64,000 bases of DNA from Acetivibrio sp. MSJd-27 (GTDB taxonomy: Bacteria; Bacillota; Clostridia; UMGS1840; HGM11507). A program made the translations under genes and the position numbers. This document shows positions 35,187 to 43,747 of the stretch, in pieces. Every line of letters begins with the position of its first letter. Position 1 is the stretch's first letter. Below the pieces are notes generated by a model. The model did no database searches. It saw only the letters and a program-made list of their open reading frames with translations, and was not told the DNA's origin. The stretch is from NCBI RefSeq assembly GCF_018918095.1, contig NZ_JAHLPV010000006.1, positions 55,088 to 119,087 on the forward strand, read 5' to 3'.

Positions 35187-36962
35187 TTATATAGTGTTTT
35201 GCATCTGATAAAACTGAAAGTATTCTCCGTGCTTTTTCATAAGTTCTTCATGTGTTCCCTGCTCCATAATTCCTTTGTTTCCAAGGACAATAATGCGATC
35301 AGCTCCTACGATTGTGGAAAGTCGATGGGCTATAATAATCGAAGTTCTTCCCGAAATTAAGTGCTGGATTCCCTCTATCAACCTTTTCTCCGTATTGGTA
35401 TCAATACTGGCAGTTGCCTCATCCAGAATCAAAACCCTTGGATTTTTCAGCATTGTTCTTGCCAACGAGATAAGCTGTCGTTGACCCACAGACAGGGTAG
35501 AACCTCGTTCGCTGACAAAAGTGTTATAACCGTCTTTCATTTCACGAATAAATTCATCGGCACAAACAGCCTTGGCAGCTTCCATTACTTCCTGATCGGT
35601 TGCATCCAATCTGCCGTAACGAATATTTTCCAGAATTGTTCCAGAAAAGACAAAACTGTCCTGCATCATATAGCCCACCTGTGTGCGCAGAGAAGCAACC
35701 GTCACATCTTTGATATTATGAGAATCAACAAAAATTTCTCCTTTCTGAATCTCATAATAGCGGCAAAGCGTATTGACAAGTGTTGTCTTCCCCGCTCCCG
35801 TATGCCCAACTACGGCAATCGTTTCCCCTTTACGGATAGACAAATTAAAGTCTTCCAGAATATTGTTTTCTCCATCATAGGAGAATGTGACGTCTTTAAA
35901 CAAAACATTTCCCTGAATTTCGGGCAGTGGCTGTGCATCCGCCTTTTCCACAATCTCAACCTTTTCCTCCATCATTTCAAAGATCCGTTCCAGGTAAGCG
36001 GCATTTGTCATGATCCCGTTATAAATATTACTCATATTATTAATTGGGGCCCAGAACCGGCCGATATAACTGACAAAGGCAATCAAGGTTCCAACGCTGA
36101 TTGTGGCGGGATCTAAAACAAGAATGCCGACCACATAGACAGCAAAAATAGTAACTTCAGAAATAACATTTACCAGAGGACCGATCAGAAATTCGATCTT
36201 CTTTGCACGGATCCATGCTCTGAAACAGTCAGAACTCAACGATGTAAAGATTTTCTGGTTTTTTCTTTCACGCACGAAAGATTGTGTGATTTTTACTCCA
36301 TTGATGCTTTCATGCAGGTACGCATTCTGATTTGAATTTTTATTGCTGTAATCCTGCCAGGCTCTTCTGTGACGGGTTTTCAGCCTTGCAATGGCATACA
36401 CCAGAAGAGGTATTCCTAACAAAGCAACCAAAGTCAAACGCCAGTCAGTGATAAACATATATATCAAAATGACAATCAGGCTGATGGTTTCCATCACAGC
36501 ATTCACGATTCCGTTAGAAAACATATCGGCAAGGGAGTTCACATAGTTTACTACCCTGACAAGAATTTTTCCATGAGGTCTGGAATCAAAATAGCGAAAT
36601 GGAAGCTTCTGCATATGGGCAAAAAGATCCGTGCGGATGTCATAAATGATATTCCTTCCGACATAGTTCATATATTTTAGCTTAAAATTCATGGAATAGA
36701 TTCCAATCACCACAGTAATCAAAAAGATAATCCCTAAAATCATGAGACCTTTTATGTTTTTTTCCGGTATCATCGTATCAACGGCAATTTTAATGATATA
36801 TGGCCCCGCCATGATTGCAATGGTAGATACAAGCATAACAATCAAAGTTAGAATAAATTCTTTTTTATACTTCTTCACGTATTTAGACGCTTTCAGCAAA
36901 AAGTTTTTATTGATCTTGATATCCAGCGTCTCATCCTCTTTGAAGGTGTTCACTTTAGGCAT
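35187..36962 (-). CDS. Heterodimeric ABC exporter, subunit with catalytic NBD (BmrD/TM288 type)
   Basis: 591 residues: six membrane helices (about 35-330) and one nucleotide-binding domain. Walker A GHTGAGKTT, Walker B with catalytic glutamate VLILDEATASID, and H-loop IIIAHRLST are all intact, but the signature is LSVGQ instead of LSGGQ. Its partner shows the opposite pattern, so the two together make one good and one degenerate ATP site, the hallmark of heterodimeric type IV exporters. Known relatives expel drugs (BmrCD, LmrCD); the substrate here is unknown. It overlaps the upstream subunit by 8 bp. Confidence 0.92.
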   Translation of the reverse strand: MPKVNTFKEDETLDIKINKNFLLKASKYVKKYKKEFILTLIVMLVSTIAIMAGPYIIKIAVDTMIPEKNIKGLMILGIIFLITVVIGIYSMNFKLKYMNYVGRNIIYDIRTDLFAHMQKLPFRYFDSRPHGKILVRVVNYVNSLADMFSNGIVNAVMETISLIVILIYMFITDWRLTLVALLGIPLLVYAIARLKTRHRRAWQDYSNKNSNQNAYLHESINGVKITQSFVRERKNQKIFTSLSSDCFRAWIRAKKIEFLIGPLVNVISEVTIFAVYVVGILVLDPATISVGTLIAFVSYIGRFWAPINNMSNIYNGIMTNAAYLERIFEMMEEKVEIVEKADAQPLPEIQGNVLFKDVTFSYDGENNILEDFNLSIRKGETIAVVGHTGAGKTTLVNTLCRYYEIQKGEIFVDSHNIKDVTVASLRTQVGYMMQDSFVFSGTILENIRYGRLDATDQEVMEAAKAVCADEFIREMKDGYNTFVSERGSTLSVGQRQLISLARTMLKNPRVLILDEATASIDTNTEKRLIEGIQHLISGRTSIIIAHRLSTIVGADRIIVLGNKGIMEQGTHEELMKKHGEYFQFYQMQNTI

Positions 36963-38706
36963 TTTTCACACCTTCTTCCCTATTGAAATTTCCAAATTGA
37001 TGCTTGAAAATTATATGGTAATATCCTTCCAGCTGAACCAATTCCTCATGCGTTCCCCGTTCAATGATCTTTCCATTATCCAGAACCAGTATCAAATCAC
37101 AGTCTTTGACACTGGATATTCTCTGGGATATGATAAAAACGGTCCGGTTGCCCATTTTTCGTTTCAGCTGGTTCTGTATGTAACGTTCAGTCTGTGCATC
37201 TAGGCTGGATGTGGTGTCATCCAGAACCAGAATAGAGGGATTTTTTAAAAGTGCTCTCGCCAGAGCAATACGCTGTTTTTGACCGCCTGACAAACCTACG
37301 CCCCGTTCGCCGACGATGGTCTGATAGCCCTCCTCCATTTCGCTGATAAAGGAATCCGCATCCGCAGCCTCTGCAGCATCCCTGATTTCCTGTTCGGAAG
37401 CGCTGGCTCTTCCGTAGGCTATATTCTGGGCGATCGATTCAGAGAACAAAAAGACATCCTGATGGGCAATGGCAATGCTATCCCGCAAAAGATTTAAATC
37501 TATCTTTTTGATATCAATACCATCCATATAAATGCGTCCGGCATCTGGGTCGTAAAACCTTGAGATTAGGCTGATAATGGTTGATTTTCCAGAACCGGTA
37601 GAACCAATAATTCCAATTTTCTGCCCTTGATAAATGTGAAAACTGACATTGTTGAGTGCATGTTCCTGGCCATAATTAAAGGTAACATTCATAAATTCTA
37701 TTTCACCTTTTAATGCTTTCTTCTCCACTGGATTCTGTTCGTTCGTTATTTTAATCGGCGTCTCGAGAAATTCCTTTACTTTATCCAACGAGGCCATTGC
37801 GTTGGACAGATCATTTACAATCCATCCGATGTTGTTAAGCGGATTAGCAATTTGATATATCAATGCGTTGAACATCAGAAGCTCTCCAACAGAAAAGACG
37901 CCGTTCATGACGAGAACACCGCCCACTGTCATGGAATATAATAAAAATAGGTTTTGTACATTCGTGATATAAGGCGCGAATTTACGCCAAACCCGGTTGT
38001 GGTTATGCTGTGCTCTTCTGAAGTCATCATTTGCCTCTCGCATTTTCTGATTTTCAAAGTCTTCCCGGACAAACGCTTTGACAACTCTATTTGCACTGAT
38101 ATTCTCCTGAACCACACTGTTGAGTTTGGAACGCATCTGCCGGATTGTTTTGAAAAGCGGAAACATCTTTTTTGTAAAACTGACTGCATAAAGCGAGATA
38201 ATAGGCGTCATAATTACCAGAAACATGGTAAAACCGATATTGACCGTGCAAAGCATAATGATCACTGCACCAAAAAAGATGGTAAGTCCCTCGATAATAT
38301 TATAAAATATAAATCCAAAGAAGTGGCGTATTAAATCAATATCTGACGTCATTAATGTCATAATATCCCCTGTACGGTGAGTATTAAAATATTCCTGATC
38401 CAGATGCATAATTTTTTTATAGCCTTCGTTTTTCAAATCAAAGTTGATTTTCTGTGAAATTTTTTCATAACTAAGGGAATAATAATATTTGATAAAGCTT
38501 CTTGCTATGGTGGTAATTAAGAATAAAAACAAAACAGGAAACAGGATATCCAGTTTTCTGTTCATAATAATATCATCCGACATAACCTTTGTCAGATATG
38601 GATTCACCAATGTTAACAGGCCGACAGCCAAAACCAGAATGAGATTAAAAAAATATTTCAGCCGGAAGCCCTCCAGCAGTTTCATAAGATAACGCAGTCT
38701 GTTCAT
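36955..38706 (-). CDS. Heterodimeric ABC exporter, subunit with degenerate NBD (BmrC/TM287 type)
   Basis: 583 residues: six membrane helices (about 15-310) and one NBD. Walker A GSTGSGKST and signature LSGGQKQR are intact, but Walker B ends in aspartate (LVLDDTTSSLD) and the H-loop histidine is glutamine (FIISQRISS). These two changes cripple its own ATP site, as in TM287 and LmrC. It is the first gene of the pair, with AGGAGGGG before ATG 38706 and a short leader carrying a strong Shine-Dalgarno followed by an AUG-UAG pair. Confidence 0.92.
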   Translation of the reverse strand: MNRLRYLMKLLEGFRLKYFFNLILVLAVGLLTLVNPYLTKVMSDDIIMNRKLDILFPVLFLFLITTIARSFIKYYYSLSYEKISQKINFDLKNEGYKKIMHLDQEYFNTHRTGDIMTLMTSDIDLIRHFFGFIFYNIIEGLTIFFGAVIIMLCTVNIGFTMFLVIMTPIISLYAVSFTKKMFPLFKTIRQMRSKLNSVVQENISANRVVKAFVREDFENQKMREANDDFRRAQHNHNRVWRKFAPYITNVQNLFLLYSMTVGGVLVMNGVFSVGELLMFNALIYQIANPLNNIGWIVNDLSNAMASLDKVKEFLETPIKITNEQNPVEKKALKGEIEFMNVTFNYGQEHALNNVSFHIYQGQKIGIIGSTGSGKSTIISLISRFYDPDAGRIYMDGIDIKKIDLNLLRDSIAIAHQDVFLFSESIAQNIAYGRASASEQEIRDAAEAADADSFISEMEEGYQTIVGERGVGLSGGQKQRIALARALLKNPSILVLDDTTSSLDAQTERYIQNQLKRKMGNRTVFIISQRISSVKDCDLILVLDNGKIIERGTHEELVQLEGYYHIIFKHQFGNFNREEGVKNA

Positions 38707-38752
38707 TCTTTCCCCTCCTTTATTTCAAATAACCGCTGTGATTTCTCAAAAT

Positions 38753-38773
38753 CTACATTGGTTTCCCCTCCCC
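38753..38773 (-). promoter_or_regulatory. Start-stop mini-ORF in the exporter leader
   Basis: Minus strand: GGGGAGGGG (38773-38765), six bases, then ATG (38758-38756) followed at once by TAG (38755-38753). The ribosome site is better placed than most in the window yet codes only fMet. A nine-codon TTG frame (38747-38718) also ends just before the exporter Shine-Dalgarno. Possible translational attenuator. Confidence 0.45.
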
Positions 38774-38788
38774 GTCAAAAGTATGTAT

Positions 38789-38817
38789 AGTATACTCAAG
38801 CCATGCGGATAAATCAA
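38789..38817 (-). promoter_or_regulatory. Promoter of the ABC exporter operon
   Basis: Minus strand TTGATT (38817-38812), 17 bp, TATACT (38794-38789). The leader to ATG 38706 is about 75 nt. Confidence 0.65.
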
Positions 38818-38957
38818 TTGTTGAAAAACGGGAATCTGACTCAGATAAGTACATATTCCAGGAAATATAGAAAATCACAGCCCTCAAATTTAAACATATT
38901 TCTTTTTTCTCACATATCCTTTGATTTCCAGGTGAAAAGTTTTTTTACTGAAAAATA

Positions 38958-38986
38958 TTGAAAAAATACCGAACCTGTGTTATGAT
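38958..38986 (+). promoter_or_regulatory. Promoter of the MutS2-like gene
   Basis: TTGAAA (38958-38963), 17 bp, TATGAT (38981-38986). Transcription from about 38993 gives a leader of roughly 270 nt before the gene. Confidence 0.7.
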
Positions 38987-39008
38987 AATTACAATTTATA
39001 TAGGAAGG

Positions 39009-39053
39009 ATGTTTTGTTTGTTAATTGAATCTGTAACGGTATTCAATCATTAA
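39009..39053 (+). CDS. Candidate leader peptide of the MutS2-like gene
   Basis: AGGAAGG (39002-39008) is followed by a frame ending in TAA 39051-39053. From the TTG at 39018 (nine bases from the Shine-Dalgarno, the better fit) it encodes 11 residues, MLIESVTVFNH; from ATG 39009, 14 residues. It starts about 16-25 nt from the predicted transcript end. The heptamers ATTGAAT (39024-39030), ATTCAAT (39041-39047) and ATTGAAT (39054-39060) lie in and just after it, so a ribosome paused here would decide which pair forms. Confidence 0.45.
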   Translation: MFCLLIESVTVFNH

Positions 39054-39081
39054 ATTGAATCGATTCGGAAAGCGGAAATTG

Positions 39082-39108
39082 CGGAATGTTTCATTCCGTT
39101 TGTTTTAT
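39082..39108 (+). terminator. Leader terminator 1 of the MutS2-like gene
   Basis: CGGAATG (39082-39088), loop TTT, CATTCCG (39092-39098), then TTTGTTTTATT. A compact intrinsic terminator about 30 nt after the leader peptide stop. Confidence 0.65.
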
Positions 39109-39253
39109 TACCTCTTTCTGCCTTTACAGATACTTTAAACAAATGGATAGATTTTAAAGTGTGCTGGTTACTGTACACTTTTTCCTTTGTCTCTCACAGG
39201 TAATCTTGTGTTTTTTCAATCTGAAAAGGCAGAAAGATTACCTTTTTATTTTA
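39107..39253 (+). promoter_or_regulatory. Leader terminator 2 with alternative antiterminator pairing
   Basis: Terminator: AGGTAATCTT (39198-39207) with AAGATTACCT (39234-39243), then TTTTATTTT. Alternative: CTTTCTGCCTTT (39114-39125) pairs perfectly over 12 bp with AAAGGCAGAAAG (39225-39236) and takes three bases of the terminator arm; ATTACC (39107-39112) can also pair with GGTAAT (39199-39204). A further small stem AAAGTGT/ACACTTT (39156-39162, 39175-39181) lies between. No T-box or known riboswitch core was recognised. Confidence 0.6.
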
Positions 39254-39265
39254 GGAGAATAATCA

Positions 39266-41140
39266 ATGAACAATAATAAATTATTAGAATTCGATACCAT
39301 TCAGGAACTGCTGGCTGCATATGCTCTGTCACCTGCTGCCAAAGAAAAATGCAGAAAATTAAGTCCCTATACCAGTTTACAAGCATGTAAAAATCGGTTA
39401 AAAGAGACTACGGAAGCCAAAAAAATATTGGAATGTTTCGGTTCTCCTCCCCTGCCTATCATGGCAGAGTTAAAGGAAATTCTGGAAATTTGCAGAAAAG
39501 ATGCACTGTTATCTGTGGAACAGCTGACAGCGGTATCACAATTTCTTTCCTCCTGCAAACGTATGAAGGCGTATCTCACAAAAGCGGAACTCCTTGGGAC
39601 AGGTATCTCACAATATGGAAAAATATTGGATGAACTTCCGGCACTTTTGGAAGAATTAGAATGTTCGATCCGCTACGGTGAAATTGATGACTTCGCGTCT
39701 ACCGAACTAAAAAATCTTCGCAGAAAGATAGAAAGCTGTCATATTCAAATAAAGCAAAAGCTGGAATCTATTCTGAGAAATAAAAAAGATTGGTTTTCGG
39801 ACGCCTATGTGTCGGAACGGAACGGTCGTTTTGTTTTGCCGGTAAAAAAAGATTACAAACAGCAGCTCAAAGGTACTGTTATCGGAGTGTCCGGAACCGG
39901 TGAAACCTATTTTATGGAACCCGATTCGATCCAGAAGCTTCAAAAAGAAGAAATAGATTTACAGATTGAAGAGGAAAATGAAGTTCGGAAAATCCTTTAT
40001 ACTCTCACGTCGCTTGTTGACGACTGCATCCCCTCCCTTCAGGCAAATATAGAAGTACTGGAAACGCTGGATTTCGCTTTCGCCAAAGCAAAACTTTCCT
40101 GTGAAATGAGCGGTTCCGAGCCAATGATTACCGAGATACGAGAAATAAGAATCATAAACGGAAGACATCCTCTTTTGAAAAAGGAATCCTGTGTACCGTT
40201 GGATTTTGAGATTGGCGGCTCCATATCTGGAGTTGTGATCACGGGACCGAATACCGGCGGAAAAACAGTGGCGCTGAAAACCATTGGCTTATTATCCTTA
40301 ATGGCACAGTCAGGATTGCATGTACCAGCCGAGAGTCAGAGTGTTTTTTCAATACACAGAAACATACTCTGTGACATTGGCGACGGTCAGAGTATCACAG
40401 AAAATCTTTCCACTTTTTCAGCTCATCTGTCAAATATTATTTCGATTTTAGAGAAATCCGGCAGCGAAAGCCTCATACTGCTGGATGAACTTGGCTCCGG
40501 AACCGATCCGGCGGAGGGGATGGGAATTGCAGTTGCAATCCTGCATGCCTTGAGAAAGAAAAGATGCCTTTTTATAGCGACTACCCACTATCCGGAAGTG
40601 AAAGAATATGCGAAAAATACACCGAATATTTTAAATGCGAGGATGACCTTTGATCGGGAAACGCTTAAGCCTTTATACTGCTTGGAACTTGGAGAAGCCG
40701 GAGCGAGCTGCGCTTTGTTTATCGCAAAACGCCTTGGATTTCCAGAGGAACTATTAAAGATAGCACAGACAGCTGCATATAGTGAAAAAACGTTTCCGGA
40801 AGAAAAAGAAATATTATTTGAAAAGCGAAAAAGTCAAACAATAAAAACGTCAAAAAGGCAGGATAGCTTTCAGATTGGTGACAGTGTTATCGTTTATCCG
40901 CAGAAAAAAATCGGAATCGTGTATCAAAAAAGCAATGAAAAAGGAGAAATCGGCGTTCAGATCAAAAAAGAGAAAAATTTGATTTCCCACAAACGCTTAA
41001 AACTTCATATCCCTGCCAAAGAATTATATCCCGAAAATTATGATTTTTCTATCCTGTTTGACACGGTGGAAAGCCGTAAGATACGTCATCAAATGGAACG
41101 AAAATATAGCCCTGATCGAAAGATTGAATCCGATGACTGA
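39266..41140 (+). CDS. MutS2-like ATPase lacking the Smr nuclease domain
   Basis: 624 residues. Helical lever/clamp region (about 1-300), then the MutS ATPase core: Walker A GPNTGGKTVALKT (near 330), Walker B LILLDELGSGTDPAEG (near 408), and TTHYPEVKEYA. A KOW-like segment follows (FQIGDSVIVYPQKKIGIVYQ, about 533-552). Full MutS2 (~785 residues) ends in an Smr endonuclease domain, which is absent here; the last ~50 residues resemble nothing I know. B. subtilis MutS2 acts on collided ribosomes. The attenuator-like leader and neighbouring drug exporter suggest a translation-stress role; that is inference. AGGAG precedes ATG 39266. Confidence 0.85.
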   Translation: MNNNKLLEFDTIQELLAAYALSPAAKEKCRKLSPYTSLQACKNRLKETTEAKKILECFGSPPLPIMAELKEILEICRKDALLSVEQLTAVSQFLSSCKRMKAYLTKAELLGTGISQYGKILDELPALLEELECSIRYGEIDDFASTELKNLRRKIESCHIQIKQKLESILRNKKDWFSDAYVSERNGRFVLPVKKDYKQQLKGTVIGVSGTGETYFMEPDSIQKLQKEEIDLQIEEENEVRKILYTLTSLVDDCIPSLQANIEVLETLDFAFAKAKLSCEMSGSEPMITEIREIRIINGRHPLLKKESCVPLDFEIGGSISGVVITGPNTGGKTVALKTIGLLSLMAQSGLHVPAESQSVFSIHRNILCDIGDGQSITENLSTFSAHLSNIISILEKSGSESLILLDELGSGTDPAEGMGIAVAILHALRKKRCLFIATTHYPEVKEYAKNTPNILNARMTFDRETLKPLYCLELGEAGASCALFIAKRLGFPEELLKIAQTAAYSEKTFPEEKEILFEKRKSQTIKTSKRQDSFQIGDSVIVYPQKKIGIVYQKSNEKGEIGVQIKKEKNLISHKRLKLHIPAKELYPENYDFSILFDTVESRKIRHQMERKYSPDRKIESDD

Positions 41141-41205
41141 TAGAAATAAATCGTATTTTTACGGTTCCTCATCCATAAAAATACAGTCATACGCTTGATT
41201 TTCAT

Positions 41206-41257
41206 TATAAAAATGCCGCAAGCAGACTTTAAAAGTCAAATTTGCGGCATTTTTTAT
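41206..41257. terminator. Bidirectional terminator between the MutS2-like gene and gpmI
   Basis: TTATAAAAATGCCGCAA and its complement flank a loop that holds GACTTTAAAAGTC; A/T runs on both sides let it serve both converging genes. Confidence 0.85.
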
Positions 41258-41290
41258 AACTCTTCATTTTTTTGATAAAATAAATTTATT

Positions 41291-42811
41291 CTATTTTTGA
41301 ATTAAACTTTCTCCGGTCATTGCCGAAGGCTTTTCAATTCCCATCAAATCCAGCATGGTGGGACAGATATCAGCCAGCTTTCCGCCGTCTTTCAAGGTTA
41401 AATCACCTTCTCCGGCAATGATAAATGGTACCGGATTGGTGGAATGTGCCGTGACAATGCCCTCCGTTTCATTCCACATATCATCGGCGTTTCCGTGATC
41501 AGCCGTGATCAAAACAACACCGCCTTTGGCAAGAATCTTTTCCGTTACCTTGCCAACGCATTCATCCACCGTCTTGACCGCTTTTACCGTAGCATCGAAA
41601 TCACCGGTATGTCCAACCATATCACAGTTTGCATAATTTAAGATAATGACATCATACATTTCTTTTTCAATACAATCCAGAACTTTCTCGGTGACGCCGT
41701 ATGCTGACATTTCCGGCTGCATGTCATAGGTTGCAACCTTCGGAGAAGGGACTAAAATACGCTCTTCTCCTTCATATACAGCTTCTTTTCCACCGTTAAA
41801 GAAAAAGGTAACATGTGCATATTTCTCTGTTTCAGCAATCCGGAGCTGTTTTAGACCTTGCTTGCTGACCACTTCTCCAAACGTGTCGATCAATGCTTCC
41901 GGCTTAAAGGCAACCTTCACATTGGGCATACTGGCATCATATTGTGTCATGCAAACATAATACAATGGAAAGAAGTCTTTTTCCCGGGTGAATCCTCCAA
42001 AGTCGGGATCTACAAGGGTTCTGGTAATTTCTCTTGCCCGGTCAGGGCGGAAATTGAAAAAGATAACGGAATCGTTAGCAGAAATAGCTTTTGCCCCTTC
42101 TATCACGCAGGGGATGACAAACTCATCCACAACCTCTTTCTGATAAGAAGCTTCTATTGCTTCCGCGGCAGTCACTGCATGATCTCCTTTTAGCAAGACC
42201 ATTGCTTCGTAGGCTTTTGAAACTCTTTCCCATCTATTATCCCTATCCATGGCATAATATCTTCCCATAATGGTCGCAATTTTTCCGATTCCGATATTAT
42301 TGATTTCAGCTTCCAGCTCCGCCAGATATCCTTTGGCGGAAGACGGCGGAACATCTCTGCCATCCAAAAGTGCATGCACATAGACTTCTTCCAAACCGCG
42401 TTTTTTTGCAAGTTCCAGCAAAGCATACAAATGCTTATTGTGACTGTGAACGCCGCCGTCTGATAATAGTCCAATTAGATGAAGTGCTGTACCGTTTGTC
42501 TTGCAATTTTCGATTGCGCCAATCAGTTCCGGATTTGTAAAAAAATCTCCGTCGCTAATTGCTTTTGTGATCCGGGTCAATTCCTGGTATACTATCCGTC
42601 CGGCACCAATATTTGTGTGACCGACTTCGGAATTGCCCATCTGACCATCCGGCAATCCCACCGCGAGACCGCTTGCATTGATATAAGTATGGGGATTTTC
42701 ATCCCACAGTTTTGTGATATTGCCTTTTCCAAATGCCTTGATGGCATCCCCTTTTTCCTTATCACTATGGCCGTAGCCATCCATGATAATCAGTGCGATT
42801 GGCTTCTTCAT
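41291..42811 (-). CDS. gpmI: 2,3-bisphosphoglycerate-independent phosphoglycerate mutase
   Basis: 506 residues. The phosphoserine is Ser61 in GQMGNSEVGHTNIGAGR, and the alkaline-phosphatase-type manganese ligands appear as ALIIMDGYG (Asp11), NYANCDMVGHTGD and ITADHGNADDM. It interconverts 3- and 2-phosphoglycerate. AGGAGG lies before ATG 42811, nine bases after the tpiA stop, so it is the last gene of pgk-tpiA-gpmI. Enolase and gapA, often in the same operon, are not here. Confidence 0.96.
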   Translation of the reverse strand: MKKPIALIIMDGYGHSDKEKGDAIKAFGKGNITKLWDENPHTYINASGLAVGLPDGQMGNSEVGHTNIGAGRIVYQELTRITKAISDGDFFTNPELIGAIENCKTNGTALHLIGLLSDGGVHSHNKHLYALLELAKKRGLEEVYVHALLDGRDVPPSSAKGYLAELEAEINNIGIGKIATIMGRYYAMDRDNRWERVSKAYEAMVLLKGDHAVTAAEAIEASYQKEVVDEFVIPCVIEGAKAISANDSVIFFNFRPDRAREITRTLVDPDFGGFTREKDFFPLYYVCMTQYDASMPNVKVAFKPEALIDTFGEVVSKQGLKQLRIAETEKYAHVTFFFNGGKEAVYEGEERILVPSPKVATYDMQPEMSAYGVTEKVLDCIEKEMYDVIILNYANCDMVGHTGDFDATVKAVKTVDECVGKVTEKILAKGGVVLITADHGNADDMWNETEGIVTAHSTNPVPFIIAGEGDLTLKDGGKLADICPTMLDLMGIEKPSAMTGESLIQK

Positions 42812-42820
42812 ATATTCCTC

Positions 42821-43570
42821 CTAGCAGCTTTTAATGATGGTGGTAAAATCGTCCGATTTGAGTGCTGCGCCGCCGATTAATCCTCCATCAATGTCCGGTT
42901 TAGAAAGGAGTTCTTTGGCATTTCCTGCATTCATACTGCCGCCATACTGGATGCGCAGTGCATCAGCGGTGTCCTTATCATACAATGTTTCAATGCAATC
43001 ACGGATCATAGCGCAAACCTCGTTTGCCTGTTCCGGTGTTGCTGTTTTTCCGGTGCCGATTGCCCATACCGGCTCATAAGCGATAATTACTTTTTTAGCG
43101 TCCTCTTTGGAAACATTCAGAAAAGCAATTTTGGTTTGTCTTCTTATCACATCATCAGTAACTCCCTGTTCTCTGTCCGTCAATGTTTCTCCGACACAAA
43201 GAATCGGAAGCAAGTCTTTTTCAAGCGCCTTTATTACTTTTTTATTGACCGTGATATCTGTCTCATTGAAATACTGTCTTCTCTCGGAATGACCAATGAT
43301 GACGTATTCTACACCCAAATCTTTCAGCATATCCGCGGAAACTTCCCCGGTATATGCGCCCTTATCCTCAAAATATAGATTCTGCGCACCAACTTTGATA
43401 TTTGTGCCCTTTGCGGTCTCCACTGCATTGGACAGACAGACAAAAGGCGTACATACAACTACATCACAGTCTGGAGCGGGATTTTTTTCTTTTATTTCAT
43501 TGATTAATCCAATGGTTTCACTGGGGGTTTTATTCATTTTCCAGTTACCGGCAATAATTTTTTTTCTCAT
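42821..43570 (-). CDS. tpiA: Triose-phosphate isomerase
   Basis: 249 residues from ATG 43570 (GGAGG six bases before; upstream in-frame codons have no site). Catalytic residues: Lys11 in GNWKMNK, His94 in IIGHSERR and the glutamate of [11 protein letters not shown] near 166; the phosphate loop YGGSMN is near 212. It interconverts DHAP and glyceraldehyde 3-phosphate in the cytoplasm. Confidence 0.97.
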   Translation of the reverse strand: MRKKIIAGNWKMNKTPSETIGLINEIKEKNPAPDCDVVVCTPFVCLSNAVETAKGTNIKVGAQNLYFEDKGAYTGEVSADMLKDLGVEYVIIGHSERRQYFNETDITVNKKVIKALEKDLLPILCVGETLTDREQGVTDDVIRRQTKIAFLNVSKEDAKKVIIAYEPVWAIGTGKTATPEQANEVCAMIRDCIETLYDKDTADALRIQYGGSMNAGNAKELLSKPDIDGGLIGGAALKSDDFTTIIKSC

Positions 43571-43601
43571 AGCTACCTCCGAAATTTTATAACAAGATGA
43601 A

Positions 43602-43734
43602 ATGCTTTTGCCGCACATTGTAAGCAAAAGCCACTATACAAGTGTTTTAACTCCGCGAAATGGGGACAACACATAGGAGCACGTGTTTGTAGAAGCAGTA
43701 AACATTTGATTGGGCAGGTATCCTACCTGCCCAA
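43602..43734 (-). other. Two stem-loops in the pgk-tpiA intercistronic gap
   Basis: TTGGGCAGGTA (43710-43720) pairs perfectly with TACCTGCCCAA (43724-43734), 13 bases after the pgk stop in the transcript, without a U-tract in that direction. A second, GCTTTTGC/GCAAAAGC, lies near 43604-43633. They may stabilise the pgk message or act as a processing site, giving more pgk than tpiA. Confidence 0.45.
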
Positions 43735-43747
43735 ATTTTAAAGCTAT

